Shown here: one piece after another, positions 54,723 to 63,925 of the stretch
How the letters are laid out: each line of letters starts with the position of its first letter
How positions within the stretch are numbered: the stretch's first letter is position 1
Source: JANNSX01 sp046348995
GTDB taxonomy: Bacteria > Pseudomonadota > Alphaproteobacteria > Rhizobiales > Hyphomicrobiaceae
Direction: 5' to 3'
Assembly (NCBI GenBank): GCA_046348995.1
Contig: JAXMDB010000006.1
Location: 186,001 to 250,000 of the forward strand
Length of the DNA stretch: 64,000 nt
Notes under the pieces: model-generated
Seen by the model: only the letters and a program-made list of their open reading frames with translations
Database searches by the model: none
Told to the model about the DNA's origin: nothing
Translations under genes and position numbers: made by a program

Positions 54723-55179
54723 GATCGGCGACGCGATCCTCGATGATGCCTTCCATCGAGAAGATGCCCGTCACCGTCGCCAGATCGAATCCGGTGATGA
54801 GCTTTTGATAGAAGGCGTCGTAGCCGCTCATGCCCCGCGTCACGACCTTGATCATGTAGTCCCATTCGCCGCCGATGCGATGGAAATCCATCACCTCCGG
54901 AATGCGCTCGACGTGCTTGCGGAACTTCTCCGACCAGTCTCGCGAGTGGTGACGCGTCCGGATCATGACGAAGACGGTCAGGTCGAACCCGAGGGCGCGC
55001 ATGTCGATGCGGGCGCGCGTGCCCTGGAGCAGCCCGTCTGCGGTCAGGCGTTGCAGGCGCCGCCAGCAGGCATTCTGCGAGAGGCCGACTCGCTCGGCGA
55101 GCTCGCGCTGCGAGAGACCGCCGTCCTTCTGCAGGACCGCGAGCAGTCTCAGATCAATTGCATCGATTTTTGCGGACAT
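54706..55179 (-). CDS. Lrp/AsnC-family transcription regulator
   Basis: 157 residues. N-terminal helix-turn-helix (IDAIDLRLLAVLQKDGGLSQRELAERVGLSQNACWRRLQRL) and C-terminal RAM domain (VMDFHRIGGEWDYMIKVV, YDAFYQKLI). It should respond to an amino acid. It is divergent from the class V PLP-enzyme gene with only 71 bp between starts, so that gene is its probable target. Start at 55179; 55188 also possible. Confidence 0.92.
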   Translation of the reverse strand: MSAKIDAIDLRLLAVLQKDGGLSQRELAERVGLSQNACWRRLQRLTADGLLQGTRARIDMRALGFDLTVFVMIRTRHHSRDWSEKFRKHVERIPEVMDFHRIGGEWDYMIKVVTRGMSGYDAFYQKLITGFDLATVTGIFSMEGIIEDRVADLRKLT

Positions 55180-55250
55180 GGCGATCATTTGACCCGATTT
55201 CTCGCTCGGATCGCAGACAAACGGTGAAGAGTCAATCGCCGGAGGTGGAT

Positions 55251-56798
55251 ATGCTTCTCCACATCCGATGGCGAGGACCTAAACCCATGCGGCACGCCCG
55301 ATCAATTGCGACGCCGGCCGATCCGATCGCAAGCTTCGCGGCTAGCCTCGCCGGCCCCGATGTCGTCGCGCGTCTGCAGGCGGGCCTGATCGGCGATGGC
55401 ACGGTGATCGACGGCCCGTTCGGCCCCAAGCCGCTCCTTTACGCCGATTACGTCGCCTCCGGCCGCAGCCTCATGCAGATCGAGAGCTTCGTTCTGGAGC
55501 AGATCCTGCCCTACTACGCTAACAGCCACACCGAGGCGTCCTTCTGCGGGGGCACCATGACGAGGTTGCGCGCCGCCGCGCGCGCGACGATTGCGGCGTA
55601 TTGCGGGGCGACGGCCGAGCACGCCGTCATCTTCGCGGGCTCTGGCGCGACGGCCGGCCTCAACCGGCTGGTGTCTCTGCTCGGCATCGCCCAGGCCGTG
55701 GCTGACAGACGCCCGGCCCGCGTCCTCGTCGGGCCTTACGAGCATCACTCCAACATATTGCCCTGGCGCGAGAGCGGCGCCGAGGTCATCGAGATCGGCG
55801 AGGCCTCAGGCGGCGGTCCGGATCTCGACGCGCTGGCCGCCGCGCTCGAGAACTCGTCCCGCTATGCCGTCGACGTCGCGGCGTTTTCCGCGGCCTCCAA
55901 CGTCACGGGCCTGCTCACGGACGTCACGGCGGTCACGCGGATGGTGAAGGCGGCCGGCGCCAAGATGGTCTGGGACTACGCCGGCGCCGGGCCCTATCTT
56001 CCCATCGCGATGTCTCCGGCGAACGACGCTCCGATCGATGCGATCGTCGTCTCGCCGCACAAGCTCATCGGTGGTCCTGGCGCATCCGGCCTCCTGATCG
56101 TCAGGCGAGATGCAGTCGCGAGCCGCATTCCGTCCTGGCCCGGCGGCGGCACTGTGCGCTTCGTCTCACCCAAGGGGCACGACTACAGCGAGCGGATCGA
56201 GGCGCGCGAGGAGGCCGGCACACCCAACGTCATCGGCGATATCCGCGCGGCGCTCGCCTTCGTCGTCAAGGCGGCGATCGGCTGCAACGCCATCGCGCAA
56301 CGCAACGCGGAGCTGACGCGCAAGGCGATCACAAGGTGGTCACGAGCACCGGGCCTCGAGTTGCTCGGCCCGCTCGACGCGCCCCGGCTGCCGATCTTTT
56401 CGTTTAGGCTCCGGCGCCGGTCGGGCGGCAGCGTGCATCAGCAGCTCGTCACCCGCCTGCTGAGCGACCTCTACGGCATCCAGGCGCGCGGCGGTTGCGC
56501 TTGCGCCGGGCCTTACGTCCACCGGCTGCTCGGCATCGACGACGCGCACTCCGAGCGGCTCCGGCACGATATTCTTTCAGGCGACGAGATCAGCAAGCCC
56601 GGCTTTACGCGGCTCAATCTGAGCGTGCTCCTTACAGACGACAAGGTGGACTTCATCCTGGCGTCCGTCGCCGAGCTCGCCGCGCATGCCGAGGAATACG
56701 AGCCCCTCTACGCCTTCGATCGCGCCCGCGCAATCTTCACGCCCAAGCGCGATGTGCCGCGTCCTCAGATGTCCTTGCAGAGTCTCAGCGAGTCGTAG
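55251..56798 (+). CDS. Class V aminotransferase / cysteine-desulfurase-like PLP enzyme
   Basis: 515 residues from the ATG at 55251 behind GGAGG. LLYADYVASGRSLMQIE, YYANSHTEASFCGGTM, IFAGSGATAGLNRL, PYEHHSNILPWRESGAEVIEI, Schiff-base lysine in VVSPHKLIGGPGASGLL, and the late RGGCACAGPYVHRLLGI cysteine loop. These are shared with SufS/selenocysteine-lyase-like proteins, but the C-terminus is longer. Role unknown; it overlaps the convergent DgcA-like gene by 34 bases and is divergent from an Lrp regulator. Confidence 0.87.
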   Translation: MLLHIRWRGPKPMRHARSIATPADPIASFAASLAGPDVVARLQAGLIGDGTVIDGPFGPKPLLYADYVASGRSLMQIESFVLEQILPYYANSHTEASFCGGTMTRLRAAARATIAAYCGATAEHAVIFAGSGATAGLNRLVSLLGIAQAVADRRPARVLVGPYEHHSNILPWRESGAEVIEIGEASGGGPDLDALAAALENSSRYAVDVAAFSAASNVTGLLTDVTAVTRMVKAAGAKMVWDYAGAGPYLPIAMSPANDAPIDAIVVSPHKLIGGPGASGLLIVRRDAVASRIPSWPGGGTVRFVSPKGHDYSERIEAREEAGTPNVIGDIRAALAFVVKAAIGCNAIAQRNAELTRKAITRWSRAPGLELLGPLDAPRLPIFSFRLRRRSGGSVHQQLVTRLLSDLYGIQARGGCACAGPYVHRLLGIDDAHSERLRHDILSGDEISKPGFTRLNLSVLLTDDKVDFILASVAELAAHAEEYEPLYAFDRARAIFTPKRDVPRPQMSLQSLSES

Positions 56799-58798
56799 AT
56801 CGCCGCATGCACGTTGCGGCTGTTGATGGCGTCGCCGACGCGGAACAGTTGGAAGCCGCCGTCCGCGTTGATCGTCATTGCCTGCGGCATTCCAGCGAGC
56901 AGCGCATCGACGTCGGTCACGCCGTCGTTGACCGAGCGTGCGCGCAGCTCGTGATAGAGGCCATCAGCGGGCATGGTCCCGTGCTCGACGACGATGTGAT
57001 CGGCGACGCGCTCGATGTCGGGGCCGCCGTACTCGTTGGAGAACGTGGCTTTCAGCTTGTTGCCGACGCGCTCGACCTTCGCCAATCGTGAATCCGGCGT
57101 GATGGCGATGCCCTTGCGGTAGAAGTGCTCGAGGAAGATCGAAAAATTCTGCACGCCCATGTCCATGGCGGCCGCCCGATCGGTCGTCACATACTCGACC
57201 TTCGTATTGGCCCCGGCCAGATGATCGGCGCAGGACGGCGCCGGCGGCTGGCCGTTGTCGTCATAGACGAGCACGTCGCCGGTGAGCGGCGGACCGGTGA
57301 GCGCGTCCCACACGCTGACGGCGAGCTCGGAACCGGGCGCGATCTCCGTATCCGGCACGCCGCCGGTCGCGATGATGACGACGTCCGGTTTCTCGGCCGC
57401 GATCTCGGCCTCGCCGGCAAACGTGTTCCACTTGATCGTGACCTTGAGAGCATCGATTTGCTGCTCGTACCAATCGACGATGCCGATGAGGTCGCGCCGC
57501 CAGCTCGCCAGGGACGCGAGGCGCAACTGACCGCCGAGCTTGCCGCTCGCCTCGAACAGCGTCACGTCGTGACCGCGCGACGCGCACACCCGTGCCGCCT
57601 CGAGCCCGCCCGGACCGCCGCCGACGACCACGACCTTCTTCGCCGTCTTGGCGCGCGTGATCACTTGAGGCATCGTCGCCTCGCGGCCCGTCGCGACGTT
57701 GTGCATGCAGAGGGCATCGTAGCCGGTCGTCACGCGATCGAGGCAGTAGTTGGCGCCGACGCAAGGGCGGATGTCCTGCTCGCGCTTTTCCTTCACTTTG
57801 CGCACGATGTGCGGATCGGCGATGTGCGCCCGCGTCATGCCGACGAGATCGACGATGTTCTCGGCCAATGCGTGCCGGGCGGTGGCCACATCGGCGATGC
57901 GGCTCGCATGGATGAGCGGCGTCTTGACGTGTCGACGGAACTCCTTGAGCTCCGCGAGCCACGGCGCCAGCGGCGACCACATGCCTGGGATCTGCTGGGC
58001 GAGCGCGTAGTTGCTCTCGATGTGGCCGAAGTTGACGGTCATGTAGTCGACGAGGCCGCTTTCGGAGACCATCTGCGCCGCCTCGATGCCCTCCGACAGC
58101 CCGTAGCCGCCCTTGAACTGCTCGTTGGCGCCGACACGAACGCCCAAGATGAATCTGTCGCCGACGGCGGCCCGCACCTCTTCGAGCATCTGCATCGTGA
58201 AGCGCATGCGGTTCTCGAGCGAGCCGCCGTACTCGTCGGTGCGGAAGTTGGTGGCGGGCGAGAGAAACTGCTCCGGCAGATGCCCGTGGGTCAGGATCTC
58301 GGTGCCGTCGAGATCGCCCTGCTGACAGCGTCGCGCGCCCGCCACATAGGCAGTCAACACACGCTTGATGTCGTGGCGATCCATCTCGCGCGGAAAGGCG
58401 CGATGGCTCGGCTCCTTGACCCGCGACGGCGCGATCACCGGCAGCCAGTTGCCGACGTTCCAGGCGGTGCGGCGGCCCAGATGCGAGATCTGACAGATGA
58501 GCCTGCAATCGTGCTTGTGGATGCGCGCGGCGAACTCCTGGAAATAGGGAATGATGTCTTCGGTGCTGCAGTCGATCTGGCCGAACACGGAGGGCGTGTC
58601 GGGCGCGACGAACGAGGAGCCGCCGAACATCGTCATGCCGATGCCGCCCTTGGCCTTCTCCTCGTGATAAAGCTGGTAGCGCAGTTTCGGCTTGCCGTCC
58701 TCCGCATACGCCGGCGCATGCGGCGTGCTGACGATCCGGTTCTTGAGCGTCAGGTGCTTGAGCTTGAACGGCTGCAGGATCGGATCGGTGGAAGCCAT
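56765..58798 (-). CDS. NADH:flavin oxidoreductase with FeS centre, DgcA / N-methylproline demethylase-like
   Basis: 677 residues, the trimethylamine-dehydrogenase-like architecture: N-terminal FMN TIM barrel (HLTLKNRIVSTPHAPAY, CQISHLGRRTAWN, ATNFRTDEYGGSLENRMRF), the [4Fe-4S]-binding region RPCVGANYCLDRVTTGYDALCMHN, and a C-terminal FAD/NAD Rossmann half (VVVVGGGPGGLEAARVCASRG). Blocks fit DgcA-type demethylases that take a methyl group from dimethylglycine or from N-methylproline. The nearby carnitine genes and GcvT-like gene support a role in N-methyl compound breakdown. Cytoplasmic. Confidence 0.85.
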   Translation of the reverse strand: MASTDPILQPFKLKHLTLKNRIVSTPHAPAYAEDGKPKLRYQLYHEEKAKGGIGMTMFGGSSFVAPDTPSVFGQIDCSTEDIIPYFQEFAARIHKHDCRLICQISHLGRRTAWNVGNWLPVIAPSRVKEPSHRAFPREMDRHDIKRVLTAYVAGARRCQQGDLDGTEILTHGHLPEQFLSPATNFRTDEYGGSLENRMRFTMQMLEEVRAAVGDRFILGVRVGANEQFKGGYGLSEGIEAAQMVSESGLVDYMTVNFGHIESNYALAQQIPGMWSPLAPWLAELKEFRRHVKTPLIHASRIADVATARHALAENIVDLVGMTRAHIADPHIVRKVKEKREQDIRPCVGANYCLDRVTTGYDALCMHNVATGREATMPQVITRAKTAKKVVVVGGGPGGLEAARVCASRGHDVTLFEASGKLGGQLRLASLASWRRDLIGIVDWYEQQIDALKVTIKWNTFAGEAEIAAEKPDVVIIATGGVPDTEIAPGSELAVSVWDALTGPPLTGDVLVYDDNGQPPAPSCADHLAGANTKVEYVTTDRAAAMDMGVQNFSIFLEHFYRKGIAITPDSRLAKVERVGNKLKATFSNEYGGPDIERVADHIVVEHGTMPADGLYHELRARSVNDGVTDVDALLAGMPQAMTINADGGFQLFRVGDAINSRNVHAAIYDSLRLCKDI

Positions 58799-58954
58799 GG
58801 CTGCGGGTGCTCGCGTGGTGACGGGAAGCTCGTGAAAGACGCGGCCTTTATCACCACAACGCCGTCCATGCGCAATGCCAGCCGGGGATCACGACCGTTG
58901 CGGCGAGCGAGGGGCTCGCGGCCCGGGCGCCCCTCGGGATCGTCACAAAGCCAG

Positions 58955-60667
58955 TCAGGCCCCCGGCGGGGGGTCGGTCACACCGATGATCGTCACCGTG
59001 ATCACGACTTGCGCCGAGTTGTCCTGGCTCGCAGCGGTTATGGTGTCCGTCAGCGTCTGACCGGCCTCGAGCTCTTGTACGGCCGATAGCGCATTGTCGA
59101 GCGTGTAGATCCAGGCCCCCTCCGCCGACATTTCGAAGGTTCCATAGCCGTGGTCGCCCCATGTGCCGGAGGCGATTGCCTGCAGGACGGCCTCGCCACT
59201 GTCGACGTCGGCAACCGTCAGCGCCCCCGTCGCCGTCAGCGTTCCATCCTCCTCGACAGTGCCGCTCGACACCCCGTCGATCGTGGCGTCATCGTTCGCG
59301 CCGAGGACCGTGATCGTCACCTCCGCCGGCGCAGATTGCGCGTCATGCCGGTCGATGGCGACATACTCGAAGGTAACGAGTTGGCTTTGATCGGCCCGCA
59401 GATGCTGGAAGGCCACGCCCGGATTGAACCAGAAGGTGCCGCCGCCGGTGATGTCGACGGTGCCGAGGTCAGGCGGTGTGACGATTTCAAAGACGAGCGT
59501 GCCCGCATCGTCGTCCGCATCTACGTCGTCGCCGACGAAGCTCCCGCTCGTCGCGCCTTCTGTCAGGTCGGGATCCTCGGACACGACTGCGTTCGTGCTG
59601 GATGCCAACGGGAGATCGTTCGTCCCGTTGATCGTGATGGCAATCGTCTGCGGTGTTCCGTCGGCGGCATGCGCGACGAAGCTGTCCGCGACCGTCTCGC
59701 CGGCGACGAACGCATTCACGCTCGCCGACGTCGTGTCGAGCGCGTACGTCCAAATGCCGGCAGCCGTCACGGTGTACGTGCCGTAGCCCTGGCTCGAGGC
59801 AGCGGGTGCGAGAACCGCTTGGAAGACGTCCGTAGGATTGTCGGCATCTGTCAGATCGAGGTCGCCCGAGATCATGGCGGGCGCGGCATTCTCGGAGATC
59901 TCGCCGGATACAGCACCCGCGAGCGTCGCCGGGTCGTTCACGGCCCCGACGGCAACGGTGACGAGCGCGGTCGAGCTCGCGCCCTTGAGATCGCGCACGG
60001 TGTAGGTGAAGGACGCCTCGCCGCTGAAGTCGGGAGACGGGGTGAACGTGATCGCCCCTTGAGCAAGCGCCACGGTTCCATGCACGCCATCCTGGACCGA
60101 GACGAGGGTCAGCGCGTCGCCGAGCGCAAGGTCCGCGTCGGTGTCGTTGGCGAGCAGTGCCGCCGCTTGCACGCTCAGCGCGGTGTCCTCGTCGGTCGCA
60201 AGGCCCGGATCCGCCGCCGCAACCGGCGCATCGTCGGCGATCTCGGCCGCCGTGAACGTTCCGTTGGCAAATCTGAAGAGCTCGACCTGACTGACAACGT
60301 CCACGCCGTTGGCCAGGCCCGCGGCCACGAGGAAGCTCGCGCCGGACGGGATGATCGCCGTGGCGGCCCAAGTCGCGGAATAGACCGCGGTATCGATGCC
60401 CGTTCCGCCGATGAGCTTGTCGTTGCCGGATCCGCCCATCAGCCGGTCGTTGCCCGCCTCGCCCTTGAGCGTGTCCTTGCCGCTCTCGCCCGTCAGAGCA
60501 TCGTTTCCCGGGCCGCCGAAGAGCTTGTCGTTCCCAGCGCCGCCCTTGAGCTTGTCGTTGCCGGCACGGCCGTAGAGGTCGTCCGAGCCGCCGAGGCCCA
60601 TAACGGTGTCCGCGGATCTCGCACTGGCGAGAACGTCGCGCCGTCTGGTGCCACGGACGAAGGCCAT
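58955..60667 (-). CDS. RTX/VCBS/cadherin-like secreted protein with N-terminal repeats
   Basis: 570 residues. RTX nonapeptides at about 10-95 (GGSDDLYGRAGNDKLKGG..), a post-RTX domain (LFRFANGTFTAAEI), a cadherin-like domain (~150-255), VCBS repeat 1 (~255-350, YGTYTVTAAGIWTYAL), another cadherin-like domain (~355-455) and VCBS repeat 2 (~460-560, YGTFEMSAEGAWIYTL), ending abruptly in ITIIG-type sequence and PPPGA. In most RTX proteins the repeats are C-terminal; here they come first and the end looks cut short. No Sec signal; probably type I secreted if exported. Diverges from caiD. Confidence 0.85.
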   Translation of the reverse strand: MAFVRGTRRRDVLASARSADTVMGLGGSDDLYGRAGNDKLKGGAGNDKLFGGPGNDALTGESGKDTLKGEAGNDRLMGGSGNDKLIGGTGIDTAVYSATWAATAIIPSGASFLVAAGLANGVDVVSQVELFRFANGTFTAAEIADDAPVAAADPGLATDEDTALSVQAAALLANDTDADLALGDALTLVSVQDGVHGTVALAQGAITFTPSPDFSGEASFTYTVRDLKGASSTALVTVAVGAVNDPATLAGAVSGEISENAAPAMISGDLDLTDADNPTDVFQAVLAPAASSQGYGTYTVTAAGIWTYALDTTSASVNAFVAGETVADSFVAHAADGTPQTIAITINGTNDLPLASSTNAVVSEDPDLTEGATSGSFVGDDVDADDDAGTLVFEIVTPPDLGTVDITGGGTFWFNPGVAFQHLRADQSQLVTFEYVAIDRHDAQSAPAEVTITVLGANDDATIDGVSSGTVEEDGTLTATGALTVADVDSGEAVLQAIASGTWGDHGYGTFEMSAEGAWIYTLDNALSAVQELEAGQTLTDTITAASQDNSAQVVITVTIIGVTDPPPGA

Positions 60668-60982
60668 TGTCCCGCAACCCTGCTGTCGGGCGTCGCGAAA
60701 GGACTCCCGGGTGTTCTGGCATAACTATGTTGATTATACCGGGTGCACAAGGACATTCTTATCACGCCTTATAGGAATTGAATTCTTCCAATTCTGCCTG
60801 CAATGAGGACGCCGGGCGAACGGCCTCTCGAGCTGCTTCCGCGGACGCAGGGCCCATCGAACACGTGCGGTCCCAGCGCCGCCGCGACTTGTCGAAAAAC
60901 CGCGCCTGCTTGCGCAAAAAAGCGATAAATCCGCGCCCCCTCCTCCTGTGATCTGGTTGCTCAGCCGCCGGGAGCCCACAAG
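60668..60982. other. Divergent promoter region of the RTX gene and caiD
   Basis: 315 bp, no gene. The part 60720-60810 is conspicuously AT-rich (TTGATTATACC, GGAATTGAATTCTTCCAATTC) compared with the surroundings, so promoters for both directions are likely here. GGAATTGAATTC and CCAATTC form a small imperfect dyad. Confidence 0.45.
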
Positions 60983-61795
60983 GTGCAACACTCCGTTCAA
61001 TCGCCCGTGTCCGTCGTCCGCCGAGGTCACGTGCTCGAGGTCACGATCGACCGTCCAAAGGTCAACGCCATCGACGTTCCGACGAGCCAGGCGCTGGCCA
61101 AGGCCTTCTCCGAGCTTCGGACCGACCCGGAGCTCAGGGTCGGCTTGCTCACCGGCGGCGGCGAAAAGGTCTTCTCCGCCGGTTGGGACTTGAAGGCGCT
61201 CGACAGTGGCGCGACCAAGCTCGACAACTGGTGGGAGGCCGACTACGGCGAGGGGGGGTTCGCCGGCCTCACCGAGAACTGGACGCTCAACAAGCCTGTG
61301 ATCGCCGCGCTCAATGGCTTGGCCATTGGCGGCGGCTTCGAGATCGCTCTCGCCTGCGATCTCATCATTGCGGCCGATCACGTGGAGTTCGGCCTCCCCG
61401 AGATGCCGCTCGGCATCGTCCCCGACGCGGGCGCCTTGCAACGGCTGCCGCGCCGCTTGCCCTATGCGATCGCCATGGAGATGCTGCTGCTCGGCCGGCG
61501 CATGAAGGCCCAAGAGGCCGCGCACTACGGGCTCATCAACAAGGTGGTGCCGAAGGCGGATTTGATGACAGTCGCACGCGCCTGGGCCGATCAGCTCGCC
61601 GAGGCCGCGCCCTTGGCGATGCAGACGGTGAAGGAGGTGCTCAGGTCGATCGAGGGACAGCCGCTCGAAGCGGCCTTCAACAAAATGCGCACCGGCGACT
61701 TGCCGGTCTATCGATCGATGCTCAAATCGGAGGATGCCGGCGAGGGCGTCCGGGCCTTCGTCGAGAAGCGCAAACCCAATTTCAAGGGGCGGTGA
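60983..61795 (+). CDS. caiD: Carnitinyl-CoA dehydratase / crotonase
   Basis: 270 residues. Blocks VLEVTIDRPKVNAID, VFSAGWDLKAL, GFAGLTENWTLNKPVIAALNG, AIGGGFEIALACDLI, PEMPLGIVPDAG and PLAMQTVKEVLRS match E. coli CaiD closely, including the C-terminal EDAGEGVRAFVEKRKP. The enzyme hydrates crotonobetainyl-CoA to L-carnitinyl-CoA. Start at GTG 60983 with GGGAG upstream. Stop is 4 bases before the ATG of the next gene. Confidence 0.82.
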   Translation: MQHSVQSPVSVVRRGHVLEVTIDRPKVNAIDVPTSQALAKAFSELRTDPELRVGLLTGGGEKVFSAGWDLKALDSGATKLDNWWEADYGEGGFAGLTENWTLNKPVIAALNGLAIGGGFEIALACDLIIAADHVEFGLPEMPLGIVPDAGALQRLPRRLPYAIAMEMLLLGRRMKAQEAAHYGLINKVVPKADLMTVARAWADQLAEAAPLAMQTVKEVLRSIEGQPLEAAFNKMRTGDLPVYRSMLKSEDAGEGVRAFVEKRKPNFKGR

Positions 61796-61799
61796 GACC

Positions 61800-62759
61800 A
61801 TGAAGCTCAGGGCAGCGGCGAGCGTGACCCGCGTGGCGAGCATCGGCGGCGGCCCGATCGGCGGCGGCTGGGCGGCGCATTTCCTGGCGCGCGGCTACGA
61901 CGTCACCGGCTACATCCATGACAGGTCCGAGGAGTCGATCTACCGCAGCTATATCGAGACCGGCTGGAAGAGCCTGACGGAGCTCGGCCTTGCCCCCGGC
62001 GCCTCGCTCGACCGCCTCAAGATCACGACCCGGCTCGAGGAAGCGCTGGATGGCGCAGGCTTCGTGCAGGAGAGCGCGCCCGAACGGCTTGCCATCAAGC
62101 AGGCGCTCTATGCCGAGATGGGCCGCCTGCTCCCCGCCGATACCGTCATCGCCTCCTCGACCTCCGGCCTGACGATGACGGAGATCCAAGCCAAGTGCCC
62201 GACGCCCGAGCGCACCGTTGTCGGCCACCCGTTCAATCCGCCCTATCTGCTGCCACTCGTCGAGATCGTCGGTGGCGCCAAGTCGTCGCCCGAGGCGGTC
62301 GCCTGGGCTGAAGCATTCTACAAGCTCGCGGGCAAGGTGCCGCTGGTGCTACCGAAGGAGATCCCGGGCTTCATCGCGACGCGCTTGCAGGAGGCGCTCT
62401 GGCGCGAGGCCCTCCACATGGTCGCGAACGGCGAGGCGACGCCGGCGCAGATCGATCTGGCGCTCATCAACGGGCCTGGCCCCCGGCTCGCCTTCATGGG
62501 CCAGTGCATGGCCTTCCACGTCGCCTGTGGCGAAGGCGGCATGGCGACCAACCTCGATCAGTTCGGACCTGCTCTCAAGCTGCCGTGGACGCGATTGGAG
62601 GCGCCGGAGCTCACGAAGGAGTTGCGCGACCGGATGGTCGACGGCTGCAACGCCATCGCCGCCGGCCGGCACTTCGAGGAGATGGCGGCGGAGCGTGATC
62701 GGGCGATTGTCGCCATCCTGAAATCGATCGCCGCCGTCAAATCGGGCGCGTCCACGTGA
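61800..62759 (+). CDS. L-carnitine dehydrogenase-like 3-hydroxyacyl-CoA dehydrogenase family enzyme
   Basis: 319 residues. SIGGGPIGGGWAAHFLARGYDV (NAD loop), GFVQESAPERLAIKQ, SSTSGLTMTEIQ, VGHPFNPPYLLPLVEIVGG, KEIPGFIATRLQEALWREALHM and NGPGPRLAFMG fit carnitine 3-dehydrogenase (LcdH/CdhA). Shares most blocks with the 44697-45656 enzyme. It follows caiD directly and overlaps the GcvT-like gene by four bases (GTGA). Confidence 0.83.
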   Translation: MKLRAAASVTRVASIGGGPIGGGWAAHFLARGYDVTGYIHDRSEESIYRSYIETGWKSLTELGLAPGASLDRLKITTRLEEALDGAGFVQESAPERLAIKQALYAEMGRLLPADTVIASSTSGLTMTEIQAKCPTPERTVVGHPFNPPYLLPLVEIVGGAKSSPEAVAWAEAFYKLAGKVPLVLPKEIPGFIATRLQEALWREALHMVANGEATPAQIDLALINGPGPRLAFMGQCMAFHVACGEGGMATNLDQFGPALKLPWTRLEAPELTKELRDRMVDGCNAIAAGRHFEEMAAERDRAIVAILKSIAAVKSGAST

Positions 62760-63925
62760 GCGGCACTCCGGCGCCCCCGCGCGGCTATGCCGCCTCGCAC
62801 GCGGTCATCAAGCTCTCCTCGAAGCGCTGGAGCTTCTCGCCCTACGCGAGCTGCTACCGCACGCCCGAGATGGTGTGGGGTCTCTACAGCGGCCGGTTCT
62901 ACGCGCTCGGCTGGGGCGACGATCCGGTCGCGGCCTACCATACGCTCCGAACACAGGCCGTCCTCTACGATGTTCCCGAGCGGCCGATCGAGATCGCTGG
63001 ACCCGAGGCGCCCGGTCTGTTGCAGCGCGTGTTCTGCCGGCGCGTCGATACGCTCAAGATCGGCGTCGGCCGCTACGGCATCGCCTGCCGCGACGACGGT
63101 GGCGTGATCATGGACGGCATTCTGTTCCGGCTCGACGAGCAGCGGTATTGGTACGTCCCCGCCAACGGCGAGTTCGTACCGTGGCTCCAGGCGCTCGCCA
63201 TCGGACGTGACGTTAGGGTCGACGATCCCAACTCTTGGATCATCCAAATTCAGGGCCCCCGCGCCTTCGACATCCTTGCCGAGGTCTGGGATGCGGACGA
63301 GGCCCGACAGCTTCCCTACTTTCACATTCGCCCCTGCACCATCGCCGGCCAGACGCTCTACGTCTCGCGCACCGGCTGGACGGGCGAGCTGGGCTTCGAG
63401 CTCTACACGCGCGAGGCCGACCCCGATGGCCCGGCACTCTGGAGCCATCTTCTGGCGGCCGGCCGCAAGCATGGCCTCGTTGCCGGGAGCCTCGAGTCGA
63501 TGGGCATCCGCCGCATCGAGGCGGGCATCCTCGATAACGGCACCGATATCGATCCGGGCCTCAATCCGTTTCAGGCGGGTCTCGGCAAGTTCGTCGACCT
63601 CGATGCGGGCGACTTCGTCGGGCGAGACGCCCTCTTGAGCGCCGGCAGGAAGCCGTTGCTCCTCGGACTGACCTCCGCCACCACCGTGCCTGTCGCCGGC
63701 ATGCGCATCCTGCATCGGGGCCGGGACGTGGGGCGCGTGACGACGGGAGCCTGGTCGCCGGCGCTCGGGCGCGGCATCGGCTACGCACGCTTCGAGGTCG
63801 AGGACGACTGGATGGGGTTGGCCGTCGTCTTGAAGGACGACAGCGGCGCCCTGTCGGAGGCTAAGGTCGTGGCCCTGCCCTTCTACGATCCCGAGAAGCG
63901 TATTCCGCGCGGGCTTGCTATCTGA
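62756..63925 (+). CDS. GcvT-type aminomethyltransferase / folate-binding domain protein
   Basis: 389 residues with the glycine-cleavage T-protein fold: LYDVPERPIEIAGPEAPGLLQRV, DGGVIMDGILFRL, SRTGWTGELGFELYTR, GSLESMGIRRIEAGI and FVGRDALL. Such domains take methylene or methyl groups onto tetrahydrofolate, as in sarcosine or dimethylglycine dehydrogenation. Start at GTG 62756, coupled to the dehydrogenase gene. Completes the caiD operon, implying one-carbon release from the substrate. Confidence 0.85.
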   Translation: MSGTPAPPRGYAASHAVIKLSSKRWSFSPYASCYRTPEMVWGLYSGRFYALGWGDDPVAAYHTLRTQAVLYDVPERPIEIAGPEAPGLLQRVFCRRVDTLKIGVGRYGIACRDDGGVIMDGILFRLDEQRYWYVPANGEFVPWLQALAIGRDVRVDDPNSWIIQIQGPRAFDILAEVWDADEARQLPYFHIRPCTIAGQTLYVSRTGWTGELGFELYTREADPDGPALWSHLLAAGRKHGLVAGSLESMGIRRIEAGILDNGTDIDPGLNPFQAGLGKFVDLDAGDFVGRDALLSAGRKPLLLGLTSATTVPVAGMRILHRGRDVGRVTTGAWSPALGRGIGYARFEVEDDWMGLAVVLKDDSGALSEAKVVALPFYDPEKRIPRGLAI

